A stretch of 64,000 nucleotides of DNA from Antarcticibacterium sp. 1MA-6-2 (GTDB lineage Bacteria > Bacteroidota > Bacteroidia > Flavobacteriales > Flavobacteriaceae), in assembly GCF_021535135.1 (NCBI RefSeq), contig NZ_CP091036.1:62001-126000 (forward strand), in the 5' to 3' direction. This document shows, one piece after another, positions 9,616 through 18,308 of this stretch. Position 1 is the stretch's first letter; each line of letters opens with the position of its first letter. The position numbers and the translations under genes were made by a program. The notes under the pieces are model-generated. The model saw only the letters and a program-made list of their open reading frames with translations. It was not told the origin of the DNA and did no database searches.

Positions 9616-10642
9616 ATGAGTAAAATTTTAATTACAGGCGCTGCTGGTTTTATAGGTTTTCACCTGGCGAAAAAGCTTTTGGATGACGGCTATCAGGTGG
9701 TTGGTATAGATAATATCAATGACTATTACGACATCAACTTAAAATTTGGAAGATTAAAAGAATTAGGTGTTAGTCGTAAAGAAGCAGAAAAATATAATTT
9801 GGAAGCTAATAGTGAACGGTATTCTAATTTTAAATTTATCAGAATAAACCTAGAAGACAGGGAAAATCTGCCCGTCCTATTTAAAGATCATTCTTTTTCT
9901 GCAGTTTGTAATCTGGCCGCACAGGCAGGGGTAAGGTATAGTATTGAAAATCCGGAAGCTTATGTAGATTCTAATATAACTGGATTTTTAAATATTTTGG
10001 AAGGCTGCAGGAATAATAATGTTCAGCACCTTGTGTATGCCAGTAGTTCAAGCGTTTATGGTCAAAATGAGAAAGTTCCCTTCTCTGTAGAAGATAATGT
10101 AGACCATCCTATTAGTTTATATGCGGCAACAAAGAAAAGCAATGAGTTAATGGCTTATACATATAGTCATTTATACGGATTTAAAACTACGGGATTAAGA
10201 TTTTTTACAGTTTACGGCCCATGGGGACGTCCCGACATGGCTATGTTTTTATTTACTGATGCCATTATAAAAGACCAGCCAATTAAGGTTTTTAATCAGG
10301 GTAATCTTGAGCGGGACTTTACTTATATAGATGATATTATAGAGGGAATTGTTAAGGTGATAAAAGCAGAACCTGAAGCAACTTAGCGAAGTTGCAAATT
10401 ATTCACTATACAACATAGGTAACAGTAAACCTGTAAAGTTGCTCGATTTTATTAATGAGATTGAAAAAAATCTCGGAAAGGAGGCAAAGAAAGAAATGTT
10501 GCCAATGCAACCCGGAGATGTGAATAGAACGTGGGCAGATGTAGAAACACTCAAGAAGGATTTTGATTATAATCCTTCAACTCCTATTGAACAAGGAGTT
10601 GGGGCATTTGTTGATTGGTACAGATCCTACTATAAAACTTAA
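9616..10642 (+). CDS. UDP-glucuronate 4-epimerase-like (one apparent frameshift)
   Basis: Extended SDR enzyme of ~342 residues after correction. The N-terminal [16 protein letters not shown], the insertion [26 protein letters not shown], catalytic YAATKKSNE and [13 protein letters not shown] are characteristic of CapI/GAE-type UDP-GlcA epimerases. At 10381-10387 ACTTAGC gives a stop and a +1 shift; ACCGGC restores the frame into the C-terminal region ([18 protein letters not shown]). It follows ugd by 12 bases, supporting a UDP-Glc to UDP-GlcA to UDP-GalA route. Confidence 0.88.
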
Positions 10643-10705
10643 AACCCAATTTTAAATCTAAATAATTGAATTTTTTGTACTATGAATTTACAGCTATAGG
10701 AATAT

Positions 10706-11509
10706 ATGAAAAATAAAGAATTAATTTTAGCAATGAAAGCGGCTTTTGCTGGAGGAGAAGAGATCATGAAGATCTACAATAGTGGTGAATTTGAGATAGT
10801 TCAAAAAACTGATAATTCTCCTTTAACAATAGCAGATAAAAATGCTAATGAGGTAATTCTTTCTTTTCTTAAAGAAACAACTATACCTGTTATAAGTGAA
10901 GAAAATAAGGAGCTGCCTTATGATCAAAGGAAAAAGTGGAGTAAATGTTGGATTGTAGATCCGCTTGATGGAACTAAAGAGTTTATTAAGAAAAATGGAG
11001 AATTTACTGTAAATATAGCACTTATTGAAAATAATAAACCCGTGCTGGGAGTAATTTATATTCCTGTAACGGAAACTATGTATTTTGCAAATGTTAAGGA
11101 AAACAAAAGTTACAGGGTTAAATTGAAAAAGGAAGAGAATATGGAATTAGCTTTATCTCGTGCAGATGAGTTACATCCTTCCAATAATAAGAACAAGATA
11201 AGAGTGGTTGGTAGTAGGTCCCATATGAACACTGAGACTATGGATTATATTGACTCGTTAAAAAAAACCTCTGGTAAAGAAATAGAAATAGTCTCAAAAG
11301 GGAGTTCATTAAAATTTTGCCTCGTTGCTGAAGGATTGGCAGAGGTTTATCCTCGTTTTGCCCCTACAATGGAGTGGGACACAGCTGCAGGTCAGGCTAT
11401 TTGTGAAGCAGTTGGCATTAAAGTTATTGATAAAACTACGTCTGAACCAATGCTTTATAATAGAGAGAATCTATTAAACAACTATTTTTTAGTTTCTAAT
11501 CTTGGGTAA
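10706..11509 (+). CDS. cysQ: 3'(2'),5'-bisphosphate nucleotidase
   Basis: Protein of 267 residues of the inositol-monophosphatase superfamily. Metal-binding motifs are visible: the acidic site VISEENKE near residue 70, DPLDGTKEFI (residues ~94-103) and EWDTAAGQAICEA near 225. CysQ hydrolyses PAP (3'-phosphoadenosine 5'-phosphate), the by-product of PAPS-dependent sulfotransferases. Its place before cysC, cysD and cysN and near a sulfotransferase argues for recycling during polysaccharide sulfation. It overlaps the next gene by eight bases. Confidence 0.92.
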   Translation: MKNKELILAMKAAFAGGEEIMKIYNSGEFEIVQKTDNSPLTIADKNANEVILSFLKETTIPVISEENKELPYDQRKKWSKCWIVDPLDGTKEFIKKNGEFTVNIALIENNKPVLGVIYIPVTETMYFANVKENKSYRVKLKKEENMELALSRADELHPSNNKNKIRVVGSRSHMNTETMDYIDSLKKTSGKEIEIVSKGSSLKFCLVAEGLAEVYPRFAPTMEWDTAAGQAICEAVGIKVIDKTTSEPMLYNRENLLNNYFLVSNLG

Positions 11510-11924
11510 AGCATATAAACGCCATATTGCAAAAAGTATAACCTGGCGAATGGTAGGAACCATTGACACAATTCTTTTGTCATGGTTTGTAACAGGAAAT
11601 CCTTTGACCGGGTTAAAAATTGGATTAGCAGAGGTAATAACTAAGATGCTGCTTTATTATTTCCACGAGCGTTTTTGGTTTAATGTTAAGGCAGGTGTAA
11701 CTAAAAATGGTGATAGTAGGAAAAGGCATTTGGCTAAAACTGTGACTTGGCGAATTGTTGGTACTATAGATACTATGATTTTGGCTTGGATAATTTCCGG
11801 TGATCCTATGGTTGGTTTACAGGTAGGTATAGCAGAGGTAATTACGAAAATGGTTCTTTACTACCTACATGAGAGAGTTTGGTATAAAATAGATTTCGGT
11901 CTTGAGAACAGGAGAAAGGATTAA
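11502..11924 (+). CDS. Duplicated DUF2061 membrane protein
   Basis: Protein of 140 residues made of two near-repeats of one ~65-residue unit: RHIAKSITWRMVGTIDTILL and RHLAKTVTWRIVGTIDTMIL, each followed by GLKIGLAEVITKMLLYYFHE or GLQVGIAEVITKMVLYYLHE. Each unit carries hydrophobic stretches, so it should be an inner-membrane protein. The start is taken as TTG at 11502, overlapping cysQ by eight bases; no ATG gives the full first repeat. DUF2061 proteins occur beside sulfate-assimilation genes in Bacteroidota. Function unknown; a role in sulfate uptake or in coordinating PAPS synthesis is only suggested by context. Confidence 0.8.
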   Translation: MGKAYKRHIAKSITWRMVGTIDTILLSWFVTGNPLTGLKIGLAEVITKMLLYYFHERFWFNVKAGVTKNGDSRKRHLAKTVTWRIVGTIDTMILAWIISGDPMVGLQVGIAEVITKMVLYYLHERVWYKIDFGLENRRKD

Positions 11925-11927
11925 ATA

Positions 11928-12533
11928 ATGAGCAGTAACATTACAGGACATAGTTTTCATATTAACAGAGCTGCGAGAAATGATTTAAAGGGTCACAGTT
12001 CTTTTGTGGTATGGTTTACAGGCCTGTCTGGATCTGGCAAGTCTACACTTTCCAACGCTATAGAGGTTGCTCTTATAAACAAAAGGGTCCATACCTATAG
12101 CCTGGATGGTGATAATATCAGGTTAGGACTTAATAAAGGTTTAGGTTTTCAAAGAGAAGATAGAAGAGAAAATCTGCGAAGGATTGCCGAAGTTGCCAGG
12201 CTTTTTGTAGATTCGGGAGTTGTGGTGCTGGCATCATTTGTTTCACCTTTGCAAAAAGACAGAGATTTAATACGGAATATAATTGGCGACGATGATTATG
12301 TTGAGGTTTTTGTGAATACACCAATTGAAGAATGTGAAAAAAGAGATGTTAAGGGATTGTATAAGAAAGCAAGAGCAGGAGAAATCTCTAATTTTACTGG
12401 GATAGATGCCCCTTATGAATCACCCGTGAATCCAGATATAGAAATTGATGGTAAAACAGAAAGTATAGAAGAATCAGAAAAAATTATACTTCAATATCTC
12501 TCTAAAAAATTAGACATAAAAGAACATGAATAA
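11928..12533 (+). CDS. cysC: Adenylylsulfate kinase
   Basis: Protein of 201 residues, the usual length of a stand-alone APS kinase. P-loop GLSGSGKST lies near residue 36, followed by DGDNIRLGLNKGLGFQREDR, the RIAEVARLFVDSG helix and FVSPLQKDRDLIR. Phosphorylates APS to PAPS, the sulfate donor. A separate cysC (not fused to cysN) alongside cysQ but without PAPS reductase or sulfite reductase genes means the pathway here serves sulfation rather than cysteine synthesis. It overlaps cysD by eight bases. Confidence 0.95.
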   Translation: MSSNITGHSFHINRAARNDLKGHSSFVVWFTGLSGSGKSTLSNAIEVALINKRVHTYSLDGDNIRLGLNKGLGFQREDRRENLRRIAEVARLFVDSGVVVLASFVSPLQKDRDLIRNIIGDDDYVEVFVNTPIEECEKRDVKGLYKKARAGEISNFTGIDAPYESPVNPDIEIDGKTESIEESEKIILQYLSKKLDIKEHE

Positions 12534-13431
12534 GTATTACCTTAATTACCTCGACGAGTTAGAATCTGAAGCAATTTATATCCTCCGGGAAGTTTGGGCT
12601 CAGTTTGAAAGACCCGTTATTCTTTTTTCCGGAGGAAAAGATTCCATTCTTGTAACACACCTTGCAAAAAAAGCTTTTTTTCCAAGTAAAATTCCTTTTG
12701 CATTAGTTCACGTAGATACTAGTCATAATTTTCCAGAGACAATGGAATTTCGGGATCAATTAGTAAGAGAATTAGGTGTGGAATTAATTGTGGGATCTGT
12801 GCAGGAATCGATTGATCGAGGAAGGGTAGCCGAAGAAAAAGGAAAAAGTGCTACCCGAAATGCTCTTCAAATCACCACTCTTCTTGATACTATTGAAGAA
12901 CATAAAATCGACTGTGCTATAGGTGGAGGACGTCGCGATGAAGAAAAGGCCCGTGCGAAAGAACGTTTTTTCTCCCACAGGGATGATTTTGGACAGTGGG
13001 ATCCAAAAAATCAAAGACCGGAGTTATGGAATTTGTTGAATGGAAAACATTTTGAAGGTGAACATTTCAGAGCCTTTCCTATTAGCAACTGGACAGAAAT
13101 GGATGTTTGGAATTATATTAAAAGAGAAAATATAAGCATTCCATCTCTTTACCTGGCGCACCGACGGGAAGTAGTATGGAGGAATAATTCGTGGATACCG
13201 GTTTCTGAACATCTTACTTTGGATGAAGGTGAGAGAGTAGAAACAAAAAATATAAGATTTAGAACTTTGGGAGACATTACAATTACCGGAGGAATAGAAT
13301 CTGAAGCAAATACTCTGGAGAAAATTGCTCTTGAAGTAGCAGCGATGAAGAAGACGGAAAGAGGTGATAGATCTGATGATAAAAGATCTGAAACAGCAAT
13401 GGAGGACCGGAAGAGACAGGGTTATTTCTAG
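12526..13431 (+). CDS. cysD: Sulfate adenylyltransferase subunit 2
   Basis: Protein of 301 residues of the PP-loop superfamily with the pyrophosphate loop FSGGKDSILV near residue 34, and GGGRRDEEKARAKERFFSHR and the C-terminal FRTLGDITITG typical of CysD. Works with CysN to form APS from ATP and sulfate. Two internal points matter for the methylation hypothesis: VDTSHNFPE at 12718-12723 is encoded by ACTAGT where the family has VDTGHNFPE (ACCGGT expected), and an intact ACCGGT at 13197-13202 encodes Pro-Val in SWIPVSEH. Confidence 0.95.
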   Translation: MNKYYLNYLDELESEAIYILREVWAQFERPVILFSGGKDSILVTHLAKKAFFPSKIPFALVHVDTSHNFPETMEFRDQLVRELGVELIVGSVQESIDRGRVAEEKGKSATRNALQITTLLDTIEEHKIDCAIGGGRRDEEKARAKERFFSHRDDFGQWDPKNQRPELWNLLNGKHFEGEHFRAFPISNWTEMDVWNYIKRENISIPSLYLAHRREVVWRNNSWIPVSEHLTLDEGERVETKNIRFRTLGDITITGGIESEANTLEKIALEVAAMKKTERGDRSDDKRSETAMEDRKRQGYF

Positions 13432-13509
13432 AATGACAAAGATTAGGACAATTTAAAAATTTTAAAACAACCTTCTTTATCTACAATAAGTTAAGGTGTT
13501 ACTATAACT

Positions 13510-14766
13510 ATGGAAATAAACAATAATCAATTATTAAGATTTTCAACTGCAGGAAGCGTTGATGACGGGAAGAGTACCTTAATAGGGAGATTACTTTATG
13601 ATTCTAAATCTATTTTTGAGGACCAGATACAATCTGTCACTGCAACCAGTCAAAAAAGAGGTTATGAAGGTGTAGATATGGCCTTATTTACCGATGGATT
13701 AAAGGATGAGAGAGAGCAGGGTATTACCATAGATGTTGCGTATAGATATTTTACCACTCCCAAGAGAAAATTTATTATAGCAGATACTCCAGGACATATC
13801 CAGTATACGAGGAACATGGTTACAGGAGCTTCAACAGCGAATGCTGCTTTAATACTTATAGATGCACGGCACGGGGTAATAGAACAAACTAAACGTCATT
13901 CCTTTATAGCATCATTGCTTAATATTCCACATATTGTTGTTTGTGTCAATAAGATGGATCTTGTAGATTATTCTGAAGAAGTTTTTAATAAGATTAATTC
14001 CCAATTTGAAGAATTTTCTTCTAAACTACTTGTGAAAGATGTTCAATTTATTCCTATTAGTGCCTTACTAGGTGATAATGTGGTTAATAGATCGAAGCAT
14101 ATGGATTGGTACCAGGGTGGAACTCTTTTAAATACTTTGGAAACTTTACATATTAGCAGTGACTTAAACAAAATAGATGCTCGTTTTGCAGTTCAAACAG
14201 TTCTACGCCCACAACGGGATGGGTTCATCGACTATCGTGGATATGCAGGAAGAGTATCAAGTGGTATATATAGAGTGGGAGATGAGGTAGCGGTATTACC
14301 TTCTGGATTTACTTCAAAAATAAAATCAATTAATTGTGGGGAGCAGAAACTGAATGAGGCGTATGCTCCAATGTCTATAGCTATAACACTAGAAGATGAT
14401 ATTGATGTTAGTAGGGGTGATATGATTGTTAAAAAAAATAACCAACCGGAAACTTCCCAGGAATTTGATGTGATGCTGTGTTGGTTAAATAATACTTCAG
14501 CAAAACCAAGGACGAAGTATATTATCCAGCATACTTCTAATGAAGAAAGAGCCATGATAAAAGATGTACTTTATAAGATCGATATTAATACATATGATCG
14601 TATTAAAGAAGATAAAGATTTGAAGATGAATGACATTGCACGTGTTACCATTCGTACCACACATAGACTTATGATAGACTCTTATAGAGATAACCGCAAT
14701 ACAGGAAGCATTATTCTTATAGATGAATCTACAAATGAGACAGTTGCTGCAGGTATGATTATTTAA
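13510..14766 (+). CDS. cysN: Sulfate adenylyltransferase subunit 1 (GTPase)
   Basis: Protein of 418 residues of the translation-factor GTPase family: G1 GSVDDGKSTLIGRLLYD near residue 16, the switch II motif DTPGH, and G4 NKMD, followed by EF-Tu-like beta-barrel domains. It ends after the beta barrels, so it is not a CysNC fusion; the kinase is the separate upstream cysC. GTP hydrolysis drives APS formation by CysD. It ends 16 bases before a sulfotransferase, completing a donor-to-transferase block. Confidence 0.95.
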   Translation: MEINNNQLLRFSTAGSVDDGKSTLIGRLLYDSKSIFEDQIQSVTATSQKRGYEGVDMALFTDGLKDEREQGITIDVAYRYFTTPKRKFIIADTPGHIQYTRNMVTGASTANAALILIDARHGVIEQTKRHSFIASLLNIPHIVVCVNKMDLVDYSEEVFNKINSQFEEFSSKLLVKDVQFIPISALLGDNVVNRSKHMDWYQGGTLLNTLETLHISSDLNKIDARFAVQTVLRPQRDGFIDYRGYAGRVSSGIYRVGDEVAVLPSGFTSKIKSINCGEQKLNEAYAPMSIAITLEDDIDVSRGDMIVKKNNQPETSQEFDVMLCWLNNTSAKPRTKYIIQHTSNEERAMIKDVLYKIDINTYDRIKEDKDLKMNDIARVTIRTTHRLMIDSYRDNRNTGSIILIDESTNETVAAGMII

Positions 14767-14782
14767 TTTTTGATAGAAAATT

Positions 14783-15635
14783 ATGCCTCTACCAAATTTT
14801 ATTATAATCGGTGCTATGAAATCAGGTACAAGCACTCTCCATTCCAACCTGCAATTGCATCCTGAAATTGGAATGAGCAAGTTAAAAGAACCTCATTATT
14901 TTGATAAGTTCTTTAACAAACCCTTATCTTATTATATGGATCAATTTTCAAATGATAAAAGGCTAAATGGAGAGTCTACACTCTACTTATACCTGGAACC
15001 ACGTATTTCCTGAAGTGCCTAAAAGAATTTTTGATTCTGTTCCCAATGTTAAACTTATTTATCTTTTAAGAGATCCAATTGACAGAATAATTTCTCATTT
15101 ACATCACGACCTGTACAGGGGAAGGTTTAAGTATAAAAATGTTGATGAGGTCGTTTTGGCTGATTCCAACTATGTTCAGATTAGCCAGTATTATACCCAA
15201 TTAAGTTATTATCTGCAGTACTTTGATATGGAAAATATCCTTATCATGGAAACAAGTTCTTTGCAAAAGGATACAAATCAGGCATTGAACGAAATTTGCA
15301 GATTTTTAGGAGCACAACAATTTGACTTCTCGAAATGGATTAAGGCCCGAAACCAAAGTTCCCGAAAATATCTCATTCGTTACTATGATATTGCTCACAA
15401 ATATTTGCCGCGGCAAATGTCAAGACTGTATCATTTATTGTTCTACGTTGCAAATGAAAAAATAGCAAGACCAATATTGAGCGAGACCACTCTTTTAGAA
15501 CTTAAATACAGATTAGCTACTGACATTAACGAACTAAAAAAGATTTCAGGAAAGGAGTTCAAAAGCTGGAAGACTTATAATTCAATTGACTTAAAAAACG
15601 AGGTGGTTATAAATACTTCAGAAAAGTCGTATTGA
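14783..15635 (+). CDS. PAPS-dependent sulfotransferase, heparan N-sulfotransferase-like (one apparent frameshift)
   Basis: About 284 residues after correction. The N-terminal 5'-phosphosulfate loop IIIGAMKSGTSTL binds PAPS; LLRDPIDRIISHLHH is the 3'-phosphate-binding motif. Such enzymes transfer sulfate to sugar hydroxyls or amines. At 14980-14987 ACTCTAC interrupts the frame (+1); ACCGGC would give STPAYTW, matching TTPGYSW at the same place in the paralogue at 36317. Immediately follows cysN. Probably acts on the glycan in the cytoplasm, because PAPS is cytosolic and no signal peptide is present. Confidence 0.88.
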
Positions 15636-15695
15636 GTTTCAGGACTCAATGGTAGGTAAATACATGAGCTAAAAAGATATAACAAAATCAAACTA

Positions 15696-16517
15696 ATGTT
15701 AGGAAGAATAAAAAAACACGTAGGAGTCCTTACCAATAGTAATAAACGTATTGTAAAATGGTCCAGCGGCAAGTATACTTCCAATAACATTGGAGATGTT
15801 TTAAACGAGTACCTGTTTGAAAAGATTTTTAAAAAAGAAGTAGTGAGTTACCGGGAAGTGCTAAACGTTGGTGTACCACCTGTTTATTCATTTATAGGAA
15901 GTGTTCTGGATAATTCTGCTGTAAAAAATCTTACTGTAATGGGGTCGGGATTTAAACGGGAAACTTCAAAAATGGTAGTAAAGCCTAAAAAAGTGATCTC
16001 CTGCCGCGGACCTCTTACACGAGGGAAACTTATTAAAATGGGCCTGGAAGTGCCTGAAGTTTATGGTGACCCAGCAATTTTACTACCTCAATTTTACAAA
16101 CCCACTGTTGAAAAGAAGTATAGAATGGGACTTATACCGCATTATGTGGACAAAGATCTGGAAATTGTGGAGAAATGGAGTAGTAAAAGTGACGTTAAAA
16201 ATATCGATGTTTTCTCACCCATGGAAACTTTTGTGGCAGATCTAAAATCTTGTGATTTTACTGTGTCGAGTTCTCTTCATGGAGTCATTTTATCTCACGC
16301 ATACGGAATTCCTTCTGCCTGGGCTCCTTTAAGTGGTAAGCTGGCAGGAGGAGGTTTTAAATTTAATGATTACTACCAGTCAGTAAAAGCTGAAACAAAA
16401 AAAATTCAACTTCAGGATTTCAATTCTCCTTCAGAAGTTGAGAAGCATACTTCACTTCCTCAACTCTCGGAAATTTCAGAAAAATTACTAAATACTCTTA
16501 AAGCTGTAAAAGTCTAA
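15696..16517 (+). CDS. Polysaccharide pyruvyl transferase-family protein
   Basis: Protein of 273 residues of the PS_pyruv_trans (WcaK/CsaB-like) fold. Visible features are the N-terminal NIGDVLNEYLFEKIF, the central VISCRGPLTRGKLIKMG, VYGDPAILLPQFY, and the C-terminal SSLHGVILSHAYGIPSAW with the conserved Ser-x-x-His of the family. These enzymes move pyruvate from phosphoenolpyruvate to a sugar to form a ketal, another acidic group. No signal peptide. Some family members have other substrates, so pyruvylation is the likeliest but not proven function. Confidence 0.8.
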   Translation: MLGRIKKHVGVLTNSNKRIVKWSSGKYTSNNIGDVLNEYLFEKIFKKEVVSYREVLNVGVPPVYSFIGSVLDNSAVKNLTVMGSGFKRETSKMVVKPKKVISCRGPLTRGKLIKMGLEVPEVYGDPAILLPQFYKPTVEKKYRMGLIPHYVDKDLEIVEKWSSKSDVKNIDVFSPMETFVADLKSCDFTVSSSLHGVILSHAYGIPSAWAPLSGKLAGGGFKFNDYYQSVKAETKKIQLQDFNSPSEVEKHTSLPQLSEISEKLLNTLKAVKV

Positions 16518-16541
16518 GGGAGCTAATTTAAAAGACAAGAA

Positions 16542-17438
16542 ATGAAAGGAATTATACTTGCAGGCGGAACCGGAACCAGATTGTTTCCCATTACAATTTC
16601 AGTAAGTAAGCAACTTCTACCTGTTTATGATAAACCTATGATCTATTATCCGCTTTCAGTTTTAATGTTAGCGGGAATAAAAGAAATTCTTTTAATTACA
16701 ACACCTCATGATCAGAAAGCTTTTAAAAAACTTCTGGGAGACGGGTCACAGGTGGGATGTAAATTCTCTTATGAAGTACAGGAGGAGCCTAAGGGGCTTG
16801 CAGAAGCTTTTACAATTGGAGAAGAATTTATTGGCAATGATAAAGTTGCGCTGGTTTTAGGTGATAATATTTTCTACGGAAGTGGTTTGGTCAATCTTTT
16901 AAGAAGTAAAGTAAATATTAACGGAGCATCAATTTTTGCGTTTCCTGTTAAAGATCCGGAGCGATATGGAGTTGTGGAATTTGACGAGGATAATAAAGTA
17001 AAGAGTATAGAAGAAAAACCGAAAAAGCCGAAGTCGAAATACGCGATTCCGGGACTATACTTTTACGATAATAAGGTGGTGGAATTCGCAAAAAATGTAA
17101 AACCTTCAGCAAGGGGAGAAAAAGAAATTTCTACAATTAACCAAATGTACCTGGACGCTTATGAACTCGAAGTGGGAGTTATGACCAGGGGTAGCAGCTG
17201 GTTTGATACAGGTACGGTTGAGTCTCTTGACGACGCGACAGAATTTATTAGGGTACTGCAAAATCGCCAGAGTACGATGATAGGTTGTATAGAAGAAGTG
17301 GCCTATAGAAGTGGTTTTATTGATAAACCTACTCTTCATAAATTGTCTAAAAGATATGGTAAATCTAAATATGGTACTTACTTAAGGGAAATAGCATCAA
17401 CTATTCCTGTAAAAGAAATTGACAATTTCAGTAGATAA
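16542..17438 (+). CDS. rmlA: Glucose-1-phosphate thymidylyltransferase
   Basis: Protein of 298 residues, the normal RmlA length. The nucleotide-binding signature [20 protein letters not shown] begins at residue 8; [18 protein letters not shown] and [12 protein letters not shown] follow. Makes dTDP-glucose, the substrate of RmlB encoded 13 kb upstream. It heads a compact group with two FdtA-like genes, a 2,3-dehydratase and a ketoreductase, so its main purpose here is a dTDP-deoxysugar other than rhamnose. Confidence 0.95.
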   Translation: MKGIILAGGTGTRLFPITISVSKQLLPVYDKPMIYYPLSVLMLAGIKEILLITTPHDQKAFKKLLGDGSQVGCKFSYEVQEEPKGLAEAFTIGEEFIGNDKVALVLGDNIFYGSGLVNLLRSKVNINGASIFAFPVKDPERYGVVEFDEDNKVKSIEEKPKKPKSKYAIPGLYFYDNKVVEFAKNVKPSARGEKEISTINQMYLDAYELEVGVMTRGSSWFDTGTVESLDDATEFIRVLQNRQSTMIGCIEEVAYRSGFIDKPTLHKLSKRYGKSKYGTYLREIASTIPVKEIDNFSR

Positions 17439-17451
17439 ATTTATATAAGTT

Positions 17452-17857
17452 ATGAATTTGGAACCTCATATAATTACTCTTTCAAAGAATGCAAACCCCG
17501 AGAGAGGTAATCTCACCTATATCGAGAAAGATTTACATATTCCTTTTGCTATAAAGAGAACCTCCTGGCTCTATCGTGTGCCGGGGGATACTGCAATGAA
17601 AGGGTATGCCTATAAAAATCAGGAAAATTTTATTATTCCTCTTTCCGGAAGTTTGGATGTTGTTCTGGACAACGGAAGAATAAAGGAAAAATTTCAATTA
17701 AATGCTGCCAATAAAGGTTTATACGTGCCTGCTTAACTGGATACAAATGAGTAATTTCTCTACCAATGCTATGGTTATGTTCCTTGGATCTGCCAGTAAT
17801 GACCAGGAAGATATAATTAGAGATTACGAAGAATTTCAAAAGATGAAGAATCTATGA
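17452..17857 (+). CDS. FdtA/WxcM-like cupin, divergent copy (one apparent frameshift)
   Basis: About 135 residues after correction, a cupin of the sugar 3,4-ketoisomerase family. At 17731-17737 GCTTAAC introduces a stop and a +1 shift; GCCGGC restores VPAGW, matching the VPGIW turn of the next gene. It differs from functional FdtA in one way: where the family has a paired-histidine active site (HAH in the neighbour) this protein has GYAYKNQEN. It may be catalytically altered or a partner of the next gene, whose start codon overlaps its stop (ATGA). Function therefore uncertain. Confidence 0.75.
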
Positions 17858-18279
17858 AAAATTTTACAGTTCACGACTGCCATCTTGTACCATTAGAGAC
17901 AATTTCGGGTCCTGAAGGTAATATGATAACCGTAAAAGGTGAAGAAACTATTCCTTTTGATGTAAAACGTATATATTATCTATACGATATTCCTGAGGGA
18001 GGATCCCGGGGTGCGCATGCCCACGAAGACCTTTATCAATTAATAGTAGCGACGGGTGGAAGTTTTGATATGCTTCTTGATGATGGTGTAAATAAACGAG
18101 TAGTTAAACTTAATCAGCCTAATTATGGGCTTTATGTAGTGCCGGGAATCTGGCGGGAGTTAATCGACTTTTCATACGGTGCGGTATGTTTGGTCTTGGC
18201 TTCGCTCACATATGAAGATAACATTGTCATTAGGGATTACGACGATTTCCGGAAGTTTAAAAATCTTGATCAGAAATAG
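17854..18279 (+). CDS. FdtA-like dTDP-4-keto-6-deoxyglucose 3,4-ketoisomerase
   Basis: Protein of 141 residues, normal for the FdtA/WxcM cupin family. Substrate pocket GSRGAHAHEDLYQLIVATGG contains the two active-site histidines; the C-terminal RDYDDFRKF tail is family-typical. FdtA moves the keto group of dTDP-4-keto-6-deoxyglucose from C4 to C3, usually before transamination to a 3-amino sugar. Here no 3-aminotransferase is adjacent; instead a 2,3-dehydratase and a reductase follow, so the exact reaction (or epimerase activity) is uncertain. Confidence 0.85.
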   Translation: MKNFTVHDCHLVPLETISGPEGNMITVKGEETIPFDVKRIYYLYDIPEGGSRGAHAHEDLYQLIVATGGSFDMLLDDGVNKRVVKLNQPNYGLYVVPGIWRELIDFSYGAVCLVLASLTYEDNIVIRDYDDFRKFKNLDQK

Positions 18280-18308
18280 AGCAAATAATAAATACTATTC
18301 CGCTAAGG

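Noticed and set aside
5107..14390. Idea that every CTAG tetramer is a damaged or error-prone site
   Set aside because: Several CTAG tetramers sit in frame with family-appropriate residues, for example near 5100, 9850, 14070 and 14388, and in dps near 1690. The damaged class is explained by RCCGGY, not by CTAG itself.
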